A stretch of DNA of 64,000 nucleotides. Source: Thiobacillus sp. Lineage in GTDB: Bacteria > Pseudomonadota > Gammaproteobacteria > Burkholderiales > Thiobacillaceae. Shown here one piece after another: positions 16,100-24,526 of this stretch. The stretch lies in assembly GCA_030679915.1 (NCBI GenBank), contig JAUXRY010000005.1:1-64000 (forward strand), read 5' to 3'. Below the pieces are notes generated by a model. It saw only the letters and a list, made by a program, of their open reading frames with translations, was not told where the DNA came from and did not search any database. The number at the start of each line of letters is the position of its first letter. The stretch's first letter is position 1. The position numbers and the translations under genes are program-made.

Positions 16100-17172
16100 G
16101 CGCGCAGTGTGAGACCACGGCCAAACGCGCAGCCGGCGCGCCGATGAACTTGTTCGAACGCTGGCTCACGCTGTGGGTTGCGTTGTGCATTGTGGCTGGT
16201 GTGCTGCTGGGGCAACTGTTTCCATCACCCTTTCAGGCGCTAGGGCGGATGGACGTGGCGCAGGTCAATATCCCGGTCGGCCTGCTGATCTGGGTGATGA
16301 TCATCCCCATGCTGATGAAGATCGATTTCGGTGCCTTGCATCAGGTGAAGTCGCATTGGAAAGGCATCGGCGTCACACTGTTCGTCAACTGGGCGGTTAA
16401 GCCCTTTTCGATGGCGTTGCTGGCTTGGCTGTTCATCCGCCACCTCTTTGCGCCGTATCTGCCGGCGGAACAACTTGATAGTTATGTGGCCGGCTTGATC
16501 ATTCTGGCCGCGGCACCTTGCACCGCGATGGTGTTCGTGTGGAGCCGGTTGACCGGTGGCGATCCGTATTTCACCCTGTCGCAGGTGGCGTTGAACGATG
16601 CCATCATGATCTTCGCTTTTGCGCCTATCGTCGGCCTGCTGCTCGGGTTGTCCGCCATTATTGTTCCGTGGAATACGCTGTTCACCTCGGTGGTGCTGTA
16701 CATCGTCATCCCGGTGATCCTGGCACAGCTCTGGCGCAAGTTGCTGCTTAAGCGAGGACAGGTAGCGTTCGATAAAGTGATGGTGCAGCTCGGCCATGCT
16801 TCCATCGTGGCGCTGCTGGCGACGCTGGTGCTGCTATTCGCCTTTCAGGGCGAAGCCATCATTCAACAGCCGCTGATCATCATCCTGCTGGCCATTCCGA
16901 TTCTGATCCAGGTGTTCTTTAATTCGGGTCTGGCCTACTGGCTCAATCGCTCGGTGGGTGAGAAGCACAGCGTGGCCTGCCCGTCGGCGCTGATCGGTGC
17001 GTCCAATTTCTTCGAACTGGCGGTGGCGGCGGCGATTGCGCTGTTCGGTTTTCAATCGGGTGCGGCGCTGGCCACGGTTGTGGGTGTGCTGATCGAGGTG
17101 CCAGCGATGCTGCTGGTGGTGAATATCGTCAACCGGAGCAAGGTGTGGTATGAGTCTGGGCATCCATCGTAA
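16096..17172 (+). CDS. acr3: ACR3-type arsenite efflux permease
   Basis: 358 residues with about ten hydrophobic TM segments. The signatures of the ACR3 (BASS-superfamily) transporter are present: WVMIIPMLMKIDF, LAAAPCTAMVFVWSRLTGGD with the conserved Cys of TM4, ALNDAIMIFAFAPI, and SALIGASNFFELAVAAAI near the C-terminus. It exports arsenite through the inner membrane using the proton-motive force. The start overlaps arsC (ATGA). The length is typical and nothing appears damaged. Confidence 0.93.
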   Translation: MSAQCETTAKRAAGAPMNLFERWLTLWVALCIVAGVLLGQLFPSPFQALGRMDVAQVNIPVGLLIWVMIIPMLMKIDFGALHQVKSHWKGIGVTLFVNWAVKPFSMALLAWLFIRHLFAPYLPAEQLDSYVAGLIILAAAPCTAMVFVWSRLTGGDPYFTLSQVALNDAIMIFAFAPIVGLLLGLSAIIVPWNTLFTSVVLYIVIPVILAQLWRKLLLKRGQVAFDKVMVQLGHASIVALLATLVLLFAFQGEAIIQQPLIIILLAIPILIQVFFNSGLAYWLNRSVGEKHSVACPSALIGASNFFELAVAAAIALFGFQSGAALATVVGVLIEVPAMLLVVNIVNRSKVWYESGHPS

Positions 17173-17350
17173 GCCGTCCAGCCAAGTTGAGTGTGAGGAG
17201 CACAAATTAAAGAACGGGTGCCTATATCCGTAGATATATCAATGAAGCACAACCGTGCTCCCGACCTTCAAAAGCGCCTTTTTTACAAGTAATTACTTGC
17301 ATGTTGTGGCAGGCCATGGCTTAGTGACTACCGACTTTACTGTGAAAAAA

Positions 17351-20300
17351 ATGGCACTTCTCCCCCCAAGCTCTGGAAGCAAAGAAAAACGACGGTATAC
17401 GCGGCAGACCACCCTGCAGGCTGCGCGTGTTCGATTAGTCGATGGCGAGGCTATAGCCGTCGTGATCCGTGATTATTGCCAAACGGGTCTTTACATTGCT
17501 TTTTTGGGTGAAGGCACGCCTGACGCCGCAATACCTGCGATGGTGGGTACGCTCGTACATGTGGAATTTGGCGGCAAGAACGGCAACCGATTTCGTTTTA
17601 AAGGACGTGTTGCGCGGGTCTCCCCCAGCGGAATAGGCATTTTGGTTCAAGTCATGCCGGAAGGCTCCTTGCAGGCTTTGCAAGTGGGTGTACCCATTCC
17701 AAATCCAGCCACTTCAAAAGGGCAACCCGTATTGATCCAGGAGCAGGGTCAATTGCAGCCGCTACAACTCGAATGCATCCAGATTTTTCGTGGTTTTCTC
17801 GATACCGCACTCCAGGGTTTCTTCCAGCAGGCCCAGGAGCAGTTGGATAAAGAAGGCCAGGAACAACTGGGCTTTCTGGATCGTTCTCGCTTTGACTATG
17901 GCGCGCAGGAGTTAACCCAGCGACAAAGCAGCATTGAACAAGCTTTTTTCAACACCATTCACGACCACATACAAAATAACGACCTGGTAAGTGAATCACC
18001 CAGTGTGACGCCCGCGACGAGCAAGTTGGCGAGTAAAAATCTTTCGCTGGTCAATGAGGATGAGTTCGAAGATTGGTTGAGTCTGTCGGCGGCCATCAAG
18101 CAGGTTGAGCAAGGGATCGCCATTGAACTTGACGAATTCGAGCAACGCTATGGTCGGTTGGTCGGGATTCCCATTGGCCGGAAAAACAATCCTTTTGGTC
18201 CCGAAGGCATAGGTCGTGCATTCCAGGTTGCCATACAGGTTCTGGATTTCACGAACCCCATGCGGGCGGTCCTCTACAAAGTGCTCGGACAAGCGATATC
18301 AAACCGTAGTAACGATTTATATCAGCAACTTAATCAGGCCCTGGTTTCGCTGAAAATTGACGTGCCTGCACGTCAGCGATCCCCAGCGGGTGCTAAGCCT
18401 GTGCCGGCCACGGAGTCTGCAGATTCAGGCCCAGAAACTGGCGGGCCCAGTCCCAACCTGGCCGATATTACTGATTCGCTGAATGATTCATACCGACAGA
18501 ATCAAGCCAACCCATCCCAGCCCTCGGACAGCACGGAGTACAGTCTCGACCATATCCTGTCGGCACTCAATCAACCACAGCGGCGCATGGCGGGGACTGC
18601 AACGGTACCTCCATCAGCGCCATCTCGTCAGCAGAATAGTGCCCCAGCTGGGCAGGTTTTGGTTCGTCCCGAGATGCTGCAAGTGGTGCAGCAGTTGCAG
18701 CAGTCTGCACGTAAAGTGGCTGGGCAAACGGTGCAGTTGTTGTCGCCCGTCGGGTCGCAGATGGGGAGAGGGGGTCCGCGCACTGAAGCTAGTTTGGGTG
18801 AATTAACGACGACCCTGGATAACTTGCAACCGCTTATCCAGGCCGCACCAGACAGCCCGGCGCGTCCGACGCTTGCAGATCTAATCGAGGCGAGCATGAC
18901 CGATGATGGGGGGGGTAGCCGATATCTTGCACCACAGCACCGACAGATTCTGGATGCGACGTCGGGCTTGATCGCTCGAGCATGGGTCGACCTGGTTCCC
19001 AGCTCGGATCTGGAGTTGCTGGTGAAGCGTCTTGAGCGTCCACTTCTCAAACTGGCCTTGCAGGATACCGAATTCCCCACCTTGCCGGACCATCCTGCCC
19101 GACAGGTGCTCAACCTGATTGAGCAATTCGCGGTAGCAGCGGATGACAGCGGTAAATTTTTTGATGCCAAGCTGCAGCGATTTCTTTTCTTGCTGGTTGA
19201 TCGGGTCTGCAAGCGGGCTGACACAGACCCGGGCATTTTTGAAACCGTTCGAGACAACCTTGAAAAAGTGTTGTTGCCCATTTTGCAGATTCGCCGAACG
19301 CGGATAACACGTCTGCAGGAAGGGTGTGAGGGGCGTGAACGCATCCGCTCGGCACGCTCTCAGGTCAACGCGGCGCTTGAGCAACGTCTGGCAGGCCGTG
19401 AGGTGCCCGGTATGTTGTTACGTCTGTTGGATGCAGGTTGGCGTCAATACATGGTTCTGCTGCAGATGCGGCAGGGGGCGCAAGGAGATGCTTGGGATTC
19501 AAGTCTTGCAGTGCTGGATCAGTTGTTCGACTTGCTTGACTCTACCCAAGAATCCAGCCAACGGACGTCCGCTGGATCCGTCGCCTTGTTGGCCACGATC
19601 GAGCGGACGCTGGGAACGGTAAATGTTGATTCAAATTTGTTGGCCGCGTTCATGGACGAACTGGGTGAGTGTCTAATCGCACATTCCGACCCTTCGGTAG
19701 CTGGCCAAGCAATGGTGCTGGTTCCACCAGGCAGACTGGCAGCCTCAGCGGGTGTGAATGCTGATCACCCTGCAATCAAGCCTCAATGGATGAACGAGTT
19801 GCGTGTTGGCGACTGGTGGGACTTAAGCGTTGAGGGCCGCAATGTCTCCATGCAACTAATCTGGTCCAGTCAGTTGTCTTCGACCTGCGCCTTTGCCAAT
19901 CGCTCCGCAACCAATAAACTGGAACTGACACTGCCTGAGTTATCCAGGCAAATTCAGAGTGGACTCGCCAAACCCGGCAAGGACATGGACTTGCCGGTGA
20001 TCGAGCGTTCTGAAAACGCCCTGTTCGATGAAACCTATCAGGACCTGCTGCATCAAGTTCAGCATGATACGACAACAGGCTTGCTGAATCGCAAGGGTTT
20101 CATGCAGCACTTGAGTCTATTGGGCATGCCGGAGGATGAGGACAAGACGCATGCAGTCGGCATTATTGAATTCGACCAATTCCGCATGATCTACAACACC
20201 TGCGGCGTGGACGCCATTGAAGCCTTGACGCGCAGTCTGGCTATTGCGGTGCGTGAACACGTGGGCTCAGATGCTGTGCTGGCCTCTTTCCGTGATGACA

Positions 20301-21343
20301 CTTTGGCCATTCTGTTGCCCAACTGTAGTCGGACGGTGGGGTGCGAGGCGATCAACCAGCTGCTGAGTCAAGTGAAAGACCACCATTTTCAGCACGAAAA
20401 GCAGAGTTACAGCATCGGATTCAACTTGGGTATTACCGAGTTTTCTCCCAGCAAGTTGAGCGCAGAAGATGCCATCAGGCGCGCGGACTCTGCCTGCATT
20501 ACTGCAAAATCGCAGGGTCGTAACCGGATGCAGATGTACGAGGAGACGAACCCCCAGTTGCTGTCCGAGGAATCCTTGATGGAGTGGGCAGGCCGCATCG
20601 ATTCATACATTAATGGCAACGGACTGCATTTACGCTGTCAACAAGTGATGCCGGTTGGCGCTGACACAACCCTGCTGCCTTATTACGAGATTCTGTTGGG
20701 AATCGAGGGGGCGGATGGGCTTGAGATCAATCCCATGCATTTCATTCCCGCTGTTGAGCGGCTGCAACGGGTCCATGAAATAGACATCTGGGTGATACGG
20801 AATGTGTTTGACTGGATTGGATTGAATCAGGATAAATTCGCGTCTGTGGGCGGCCTGGCGATCAACTTGTCGGCTACTTCGCTTAGTAGTCCGGAGGTCA
20901 TGCGGTTTTTGCAGGAAGTGCTGCCGGCTTGTGATTTTCCGACGAACAAAATCACCTTCGAAATAACTGAAACTGCTGCGATCAGTAGCTACGGAGCGGC
21001 GCAGGATTTCATCCGGGAAATTCGCCGCTATGGCTGCAAATTTGCACTCGACGATTTTGGCAGCGGTTTTACGTCCTATGCACACTTGAAAAACCTGCGC
21101 ACCGATTCACTCAAGATCGACGGAAGTTTCGTCAAGGATATGATCAATAATCCCGGCGACTATGCCATGGTTAAATCGATGAACGATATCGGTCATTCAC
21201 TGGGTCTGCGTACAGTGGCTGAATATGTGGAGTCACCGATGATCCTGCATGCCCTACGTGAAATCGGCGTCGACTATGCGCAAGGCTATGCGGTCCACAA
21301 GCCATGCCGTATCGACGAAATGTTGCGTTACGAATCTGTTTAG
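17351..21343 (+). CDS. PilZ-DUF1631-GGDEF-EAL protein
   Basis: A large protein of about 1330 residues from ATG 17351; a GTG at 17255 could add 32 residues. The order is a PilZ-like domain (residues about 15-125, with RRYTRQ and DYCQTGLYIAF), a long helical DUF1631 region with proline-rich linkers, a GGDEF-like domain (TTGLLNRKGFMQHL near 905) and an EAL domain (from about 1110). The GGDEF motif is degenerate (SFRDDTLAIL), so cyclase activity is unlikely. The EAL motif reads EIL, but NLS, EITET, DDFGSGF, KIDGSF and GYAVHKP are kept, so phosphodiesterase activity is possible. A c-di-GMP effector or PDE role is inferred. Confidence 0.85.
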   Translation: MALLPPSSGSKEKRRYTRQTTLQAARVRLVDGEAIAVVIRDYCQTGLYIAFLGEGTPDAAIPAMVGTLVHVEFGGKNGNRFRFKGRVARVSPSGIGILVQVMPEGSLQALQVGVPIPNPATSKGQPVLIQEQGQLQPLQLECIQIFRGFLDTALQGFFQQAQEQLDKEGQEQLGFLDRSRFDYGAQELTQRQSSIEQAFFNTIHDHIQNNDLVSESPSVTPATSKLASKNLSLVNEDEFEDWLSLSAAIKQVEQGIAIELDEFEQRYGRLVGIPIGRKNNPFGPEGIGRAFQVAIQVLDFTNPMRAVLYKVLGQAISNRSNDLYQQLNQALVSLKIDVPARQRSPAGAKPVPATESADSGPETGGPSPNLADITDSLNDSYRQNQANPSQPSDSTEYSLDHILSALNQPQRRMAGTATVPPSAPSRQQNSAPAGQVLVRPEMLQVVQQLQQSARKVAGQTVQLLSPVGSQMGRGGPRTEASLGELTTTLDNLQPLIQAAPDSPARPTLADLIEASMTDDGGGSRYLAPQHRQILDATSGLIARAWVDLVPSSDLELLVKRLERPLLKLALQDTEFPTLPDHPARQVLNLIEQFAVAADDSGKFFDAKLQRFLFLLVDRVCKRADTDPGIFETVRDNLEKVLLPILQIRRTRITRLQEGCEGRERIRSARSQVNAALEQRLAGREVPGMLLRLLDAGWRQYMVLLQMRQGAQGDAWDSSLAVLDQLFDLLDSTQESSQRTSAGSVALLATIERTLGTVNVDSNLLAAFMDELGECLIAHSDPSVAGQAMVLVPPGRLAASAGVNADHPAIKPQWMNELRVGDWWDLSVEGRNVSMQLIWSSQLSSTCAFANRSATNKLELTLPELSRQIQSGLAKPGKDMDLPVIERSENALFDETYQDLLHQVQHDTTTGLLNRKGFMQHLSLLGMPEDEDKTHAVGIIEFDQFRMIYNTCGVDAIEALTRSLAIAVREHVGSDAVLASFRDDTLAILLPNCSRTVGCEAINQLLSQVKDHHFQHEKQSYSIGFNLGITEFSPSKLSAEDAIRRADSACITAKSQGRNRMQMYEETNPQLLSEESLMEWAGRIDSYINGNGLHLRCQQVMPVGADTTLLPYYEILLGIEGADGLEINPMHFIPAVERLQRVHEIDIWVIRNVFDWIGLNQDKFASVGGLAINLSATSLSSPEVMRFLQEVLPACDFPTNKITFEITETAAISSYGAAQDFIREIRRYGCKFALDDFGSGFTSYAHLKNLRTDSLKIDGSFVKDMINNPGDYAMVKSMNDIGHSLGLRTVAEYVESPMILHALREIGVDYAQGYAVHKPCRIDEMLRYESV

Positions 21344-21377
21344 TTACGAACCTATCCAGGCGGTGCCGGAAAGCAAA

Positions 21378-21404
21378 AACGCCGCGTTAACGCGGCGTTT
21401 TTAT
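21378..21404 (+). terminator. Rho-independent terminator of the PilZ-DUF1631 gene
   Basis: AACGCCGCG-TTAA-CGCGGCGTT followed by TTTATT: a 9-bp perfect stem with a tetraloop and T-tract, 35 bp beyond the stop codon. Confidence 0.9.
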
Positions 21405-21408
21405 TGTG

Positions 21409-21482
21409 TGGTGCCCCCTACATGAATCGAACATGTGATTGATGATTACGAATCAACTGTTATACCACTTAACTAAGGGGGC
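21409..21482 (-). tRNA. tRNA-Thr(CGT)
   Basis: 74 nt on the minus strand including an encoded CCA. Acceptor stem GCCCCCT pairs with AGGGGGC, the D-stem GTTA/TAAC encloses AGTGGTA, and the T-arm ACATG-TTCGATT-CATGT is perfect. The anticodon loop is TTCGTAA, giving CGT. The anticodon stem GTTGA/TCATC has a U-U opposition at its second pair. It lies between the terminator of the PilZ-DUF1631 gene and gltX. Confidence 0.88.
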
Positions 21483-21640
21483 TGTTGTCATCAAGGATAT
21501 CAAGCTATGACATCAAGATTAACTAGCATTTTTGCTGTTTCACAACGCATTGAGCCTTTACGTATGTGCGTCTCGACCAAGCGAGCTTGGTCAGCAAAAA
21601 TCAGGCCGCATTATAGCGGATTCACCTCGGCTTGTAACAG

Positions 21641-23029
21641 TCAAAGCACAGCCTTTAAGCGACTGACTACCTTTTCCTGACCGATCAGTTCCAGGGTTGC
21701 GTCGATCGCGGGGGTTTGCGGTTCACCCGTCACCAGCACGCGCACCGGCATGGCCAGCTTGGGCATCTTAAGGCCGTGGGCAGCAAGCGTTTCTTTGAAC
21801 GCGGCGCTGATGGCGCTGCGTTCCCAGCTTATGTTTTCCAGGCGAGAGGCCAGATCAGCGAGTGCCGGCAACACGTCGGGGGTGACGTGCTGGGCCAGCA
21901 ACTCGGCCGTTGGATGGAGCGTGCGGTAAAACAACGTGGCCGCATCGGCTAACTCTGCAATGGTCGCGGCGCGTTCCTTGACCAGTGCGCACACCGCAGC
22001 GAGATCGGGACCGTCGTCAGGATTGGCGCCGTTGCGCACGAGGAAGGGGCGCATGAGATCGGCCAGACGTGCATCATCCGCAGCCTTGATATATTGCTGG
22101 TTAAGCCAGCGCAGCTTTTCGGTGTTGAACTGTGCGGCTGAGGGTGTGATGTGGTCGAGATCGAACCACTGTACGAACTGTTCACGGTCGAAAATCTCGG
22201 CATCGCCGTGCGACCAGCCCAGCCGTGCCAGGTAGTTGATCACTGCCTCGGGCAAATAGCCTTCCTCGAAATACTGCATCACCGACACTGCGCCGTGGCG
22301 CTTCGACAGTTTGGTGCCGTCGTCGCCGAGGATCATCGAGAGGTGCGCATATTGCGGCACCGGCGCGCCCAGCGCCTTGAGGATGTTGATCTGGCGCGGC
22401 GTGTTGTTGACGTGGTCGTCGCCGCGAATCACATGGCTGATCTGCATGTCCCAGTCATCCACCACCACGCAGAAGTTGTAGGTGGGGGTGCCGTCGCCAC
22501 GCGCGATGATGAGGTCGTCAAGCTCTCTGTTGGCAAACTCGATCGTGCCTTTCACCAAGTCTTTCCACGCCACGTTGCCTTCGGTTGGGTTACGGAAGCG
22601 CACAACCGGATCGACGCCGGATGGCGGGGTTGGCAGCGTCTTGCCGGGCTCGGGGCGCCAGCGGCCGTCGTAGCGGGGTTTTTCACCGCGGGCGCGTTGC
22701 GCCTCGCGCATGGCATCGAGTTCCTCGGTGCTGCAATAGCAGTGATAGGCCTGACCATTTCCCAGCATCTGCGCGATCACCTCCTTGTAGCGGTACAGGT
22801 GCTTGGTTTGGTAGTAGGGGCCTTCGTCGTGATTCAAACCCAGCCAGGCCATCCCGTCGAGAATCGCCTGCACCGCCTCGGGCGTTGAGCGTGCGATGTC
22901 GGTATCCTCGATACGCAAAATAAACTGACCGCCGTGATGACGCGCAAACGCCCACGAAAACAGCGCGGTGCGGGCGCCACCAATATGCAGATAACCAGTG
23001 GGGGAGGGGGCAAAACGGGTGCGGATCAT
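21641..23029 (-). CDS. gltX: Glutamyl-tRNA synthetase
   Basis: 462 residues from ATG 23029, giving the classic start [18 protein letters not shown]. The class I signature HIGG (for HIGH) lies in the first 20 residues, and the KMSKS equivalent [11 protein letters not shown] is about midway. The conserved LRIEDTD and [12 protein letters not shown] are also present, and the C-terminal anticodon-binding helices are complete. It charges tRNA-Glu for translation and tetrapyrrole synthesis. A TTG at 23047 could add six residues but the ATG is the usual family start. Confidence 0.97.
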   Translation of the reverse strand: MIRTRFAPSPTGYLHIGGARTALFSWAFARHHGGQFILRIEDTDIARSTPEAVQAILDGMAWLGLNHDEGPYYQTKHLYRYKEVIAQMLGNGQAYHCYCSTEELDAMREAQRARGEKPRYDGRWRPEPGKTLPTPPSGVDPVVRFRNPTEGNVAWKDLVKGTIEFANRELDDLIIARGDGTPTYNFCVVVDDWDMQISHVIRGDDHVNNTPRQINILKALGAPVPQYAHLSMILGDDGTKLSKRHGAVSVMQYFEEGYLPEAVINYLARLGWSHGDAEIFDREQFVQWFDLDHITPSAAQFNTEKLRWLNQQYIKAADDARLADLMRPFLVRNGANPDDGPDLAAVCALVKERAATIAELADAATLFYRTLHPTAELLAQHVTPDVLPALADLASRLENISWERSAISAAFKETLAAHGLKMPKLAMPVRVLVTGEPQTPAIDATLELIGQEKVVSRLKAVL

Positions 23030-23138
23030 GTCAAGGCCGGGCAACAAAAGCCGCTATTTTACGCGGCTGAGTTTAATTCGGTCGTTGAACCCGAAATTGA
23101 CCTTGGGGGCCGGGTTGTGGTTTAATTCGCGCCGCTTC

Positions 23139-23213
23139 GGGCAGTTAGCTCAGTGGTAGAGCACTGCCTTCACACGGCAGGGGTCACAAGTTCGAACCTT
23201 GTACTGCCCACCA
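23139..23213 (+). tRNA. tRNA-Val(CAC)
   Basis: 75 nt with encoded CCA. Acceptor GGGCAGT pairs with ACTGCCC, the D-arm GCTCAGTGGTAGAGC is standard, the anticodon stem CTGCC/GGCAG encloses TTCACAC, and the T-arm is CAAGTTCGAACCTTG. The anticodon CAC reads GUG valine codons. Confidence 0.96.
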
Positions 23214-23231
23214 TCCCGAACACGCTAAAAC

Positions 23232-23266
23232 AAAGGACTTACGATGACGTAAGTCCTTTTTGTTTT
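23232..23266 (+). terminator. Terminator after tRNA-Val
   Basis: AAAGGACTTACG-ATGA-CGTAAGTCCTTT is a 12-bp perfect stem followed by TTGTTTT, 19 bp after the tRNA. Confidence 0.9.
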
Positions 23267-23297
23267 CTGGCTCACCCGCAATGTCAACTTAGTCTGT

Positions 23298-24143
23298 TCA
23301 GGCTTGGTCATTCATTGTTTCCGGTGAACGCTGATGCTGTCTCTCCTCAATACCTGACGCCTGAATCAATTCAGCTTCCAGTTGGTCCTTCCATTTCATT
23401 GCGGTGTAGTCAAAATCCAGTTTTTGTAGCGGCTTGAATATCCTGAAGTAGGGTGACAAATCGAAATCGCGCGGTACATACAGGCTGTGGTGGCGAATGT
23501 GATGGATTTCGTCGAGGGTATAGCCATAGAGTTGGCGTTCCGCATCGGCGAGGATTTCTACGCGCGGAAGAATCGGGAAATGCACGCTCTGAAAGGCTTG
23601 TGCGATGAGCGTGGTGCAGATTGCGCGGGTGGGGTCGCCACTGCCGAGCGAGAGCATGCGTCGACGCATGAAAGCGGGGACAGGCGGGATGGGTAAAAGA
23701 TAGCGCCCCAGGTCGATCAGGTTTTTCAGATCGTAGGCCAAGCCTAAGCGGTCGGCGGCGTAACGTACAACACGCTCGCAATCGTCAGCGTTGATCTTCA
23801 GCGGACGGCAAATACGGGTGTTATGTTGCGAATACTTCCCCAGTGGCACCGCGATCACGCCATGCGTCAAATCGGCTTCGATCAAGGTGGGCGCAGTTTC
23901 GGCATCGAGGCCTTGACCCAGAATGTCACCGATATAGAGCGCAGCATGCGACCAGGTCGACTGGGTGAGGTACTTGATCGTGCTGCTGACGCGGGTGTTG
24001 CCTTCCACCAGCAATACGTCGCCGGGTTGCAATAGCGCCAGAAAATGATCGGAGTTGATGGTTGAATAGGGCTTGTAATGGAGCAGGGGTTGGCTCAAAA
24101 AGTTGGCCAGCCAGCGACCTGCTTTGCGCCTGATTGGCGTCAT
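23298..24143 (-). CDS. YiiX-like NlpC/P60-fold enzyme
   Basis: 281 residues related to YiiX/YebB papain-like NlpC/P60 proteins. The catalytic His region is WSHAALYIG (near residue 65) and the probable catalytic Cys lies in the later DPTRAICTTLIAQAF; this order (His before Cys) is the circularly permuted arrangement of the family. PGDVLLVEG precedes them. Permuted NlpC/P60 proteins act on lipids, amides or peptides; the substrate here is not known. It is the last gene of a six-gene lipid operon (ATGA overlap with the thioesterase gene), which suggests a role in lipid or acyl metabolism. Confidence 0.75.
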   Translation of the reverse strand: MTPIRRKAGRWLANFLSQPLLHYKPYSTINSDHFLALLQPGDVLLVEGNTRVSSTIKYLTQSTWSHAALYIGDILGQGLDAETAPTLIEADLTHGVIAVPLGKYSQHNTRICRPLKINADDCERVVRYAADRLGLAYDLKNLIDLGRYLLPIPPVPAFMRRRMLSLGSGDPTRAICTTLIAQAFQSVHFPILPRVEILADAERQLYGYTLDEIHHIRHHSLYVPRDFDLSPYFRIFKPLQKLDFDYTAMKWKDQLEAELIQASGIEERQHQRSPETMNDQA

Positions 24144-24526
24144 GAAAGGACAGGGCGCGGCTTGCCTTGGGCATCCAGCGCAACGTAGGTAAAGCTGGCT
24201 TCTGCCACACGTTCTTTGTCATGACTGCTGCGCATGCGTTCGGCGTCAACCTCGATGCGGATGCGAATTGACGTGTTGCCAATGTGCTCCAGTTGCGCCC
24301 AGCAACTCACCAGATCGCCAACAAGTACGGGCTTGATGAACTGGAAATGATTGACTGCGACGGTTGCGACGCGCCCGGAAGATATCTTCACAGCCAGTGT
24401 CGAACCGGCCAAATCAACCTGGCTCAATAACCATCCACCAAAAATATCGCCCGCGGCATTGGTGTTTTCCGGCATGGCAACGACCCGGCAGGTGAGTACG
24501 CGTTCATGAATATCAGTGTCCTGCAT
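24140..24526 (-). CDS. Acyl-CoA thioesterase, YciA/hotdog type
   Basis: 128 residues from ATG 24526. The hotdog-fold signature is MPENTNAAGDIFGGWLLSQVD near residue 20, including the catalytic Asp, followed by AVNHFQFIKPVLVGDLVSC. Such enzymes hydrolyse acyl-CoAs to free CoA and fatty acid. It overlaps the acyl-CoA synthetase gene by 14 bp, so a ligase and a thioesterase are made from one message, perhaps as a safety valve for the CoA pool. Confidence 0.9.
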   Translation of the reverse strand: MQDTDIHERVLTCRVVAMPENTNAAGDIFGGWLLSQVDLAGSTLAVKISSGRVATVAVNHFQFIKPVLVGDLVSCWAQLEHIGNTSIRIRIEVDAERMRSSHDKERVAEASFTYVALDAQGKPRPVLS

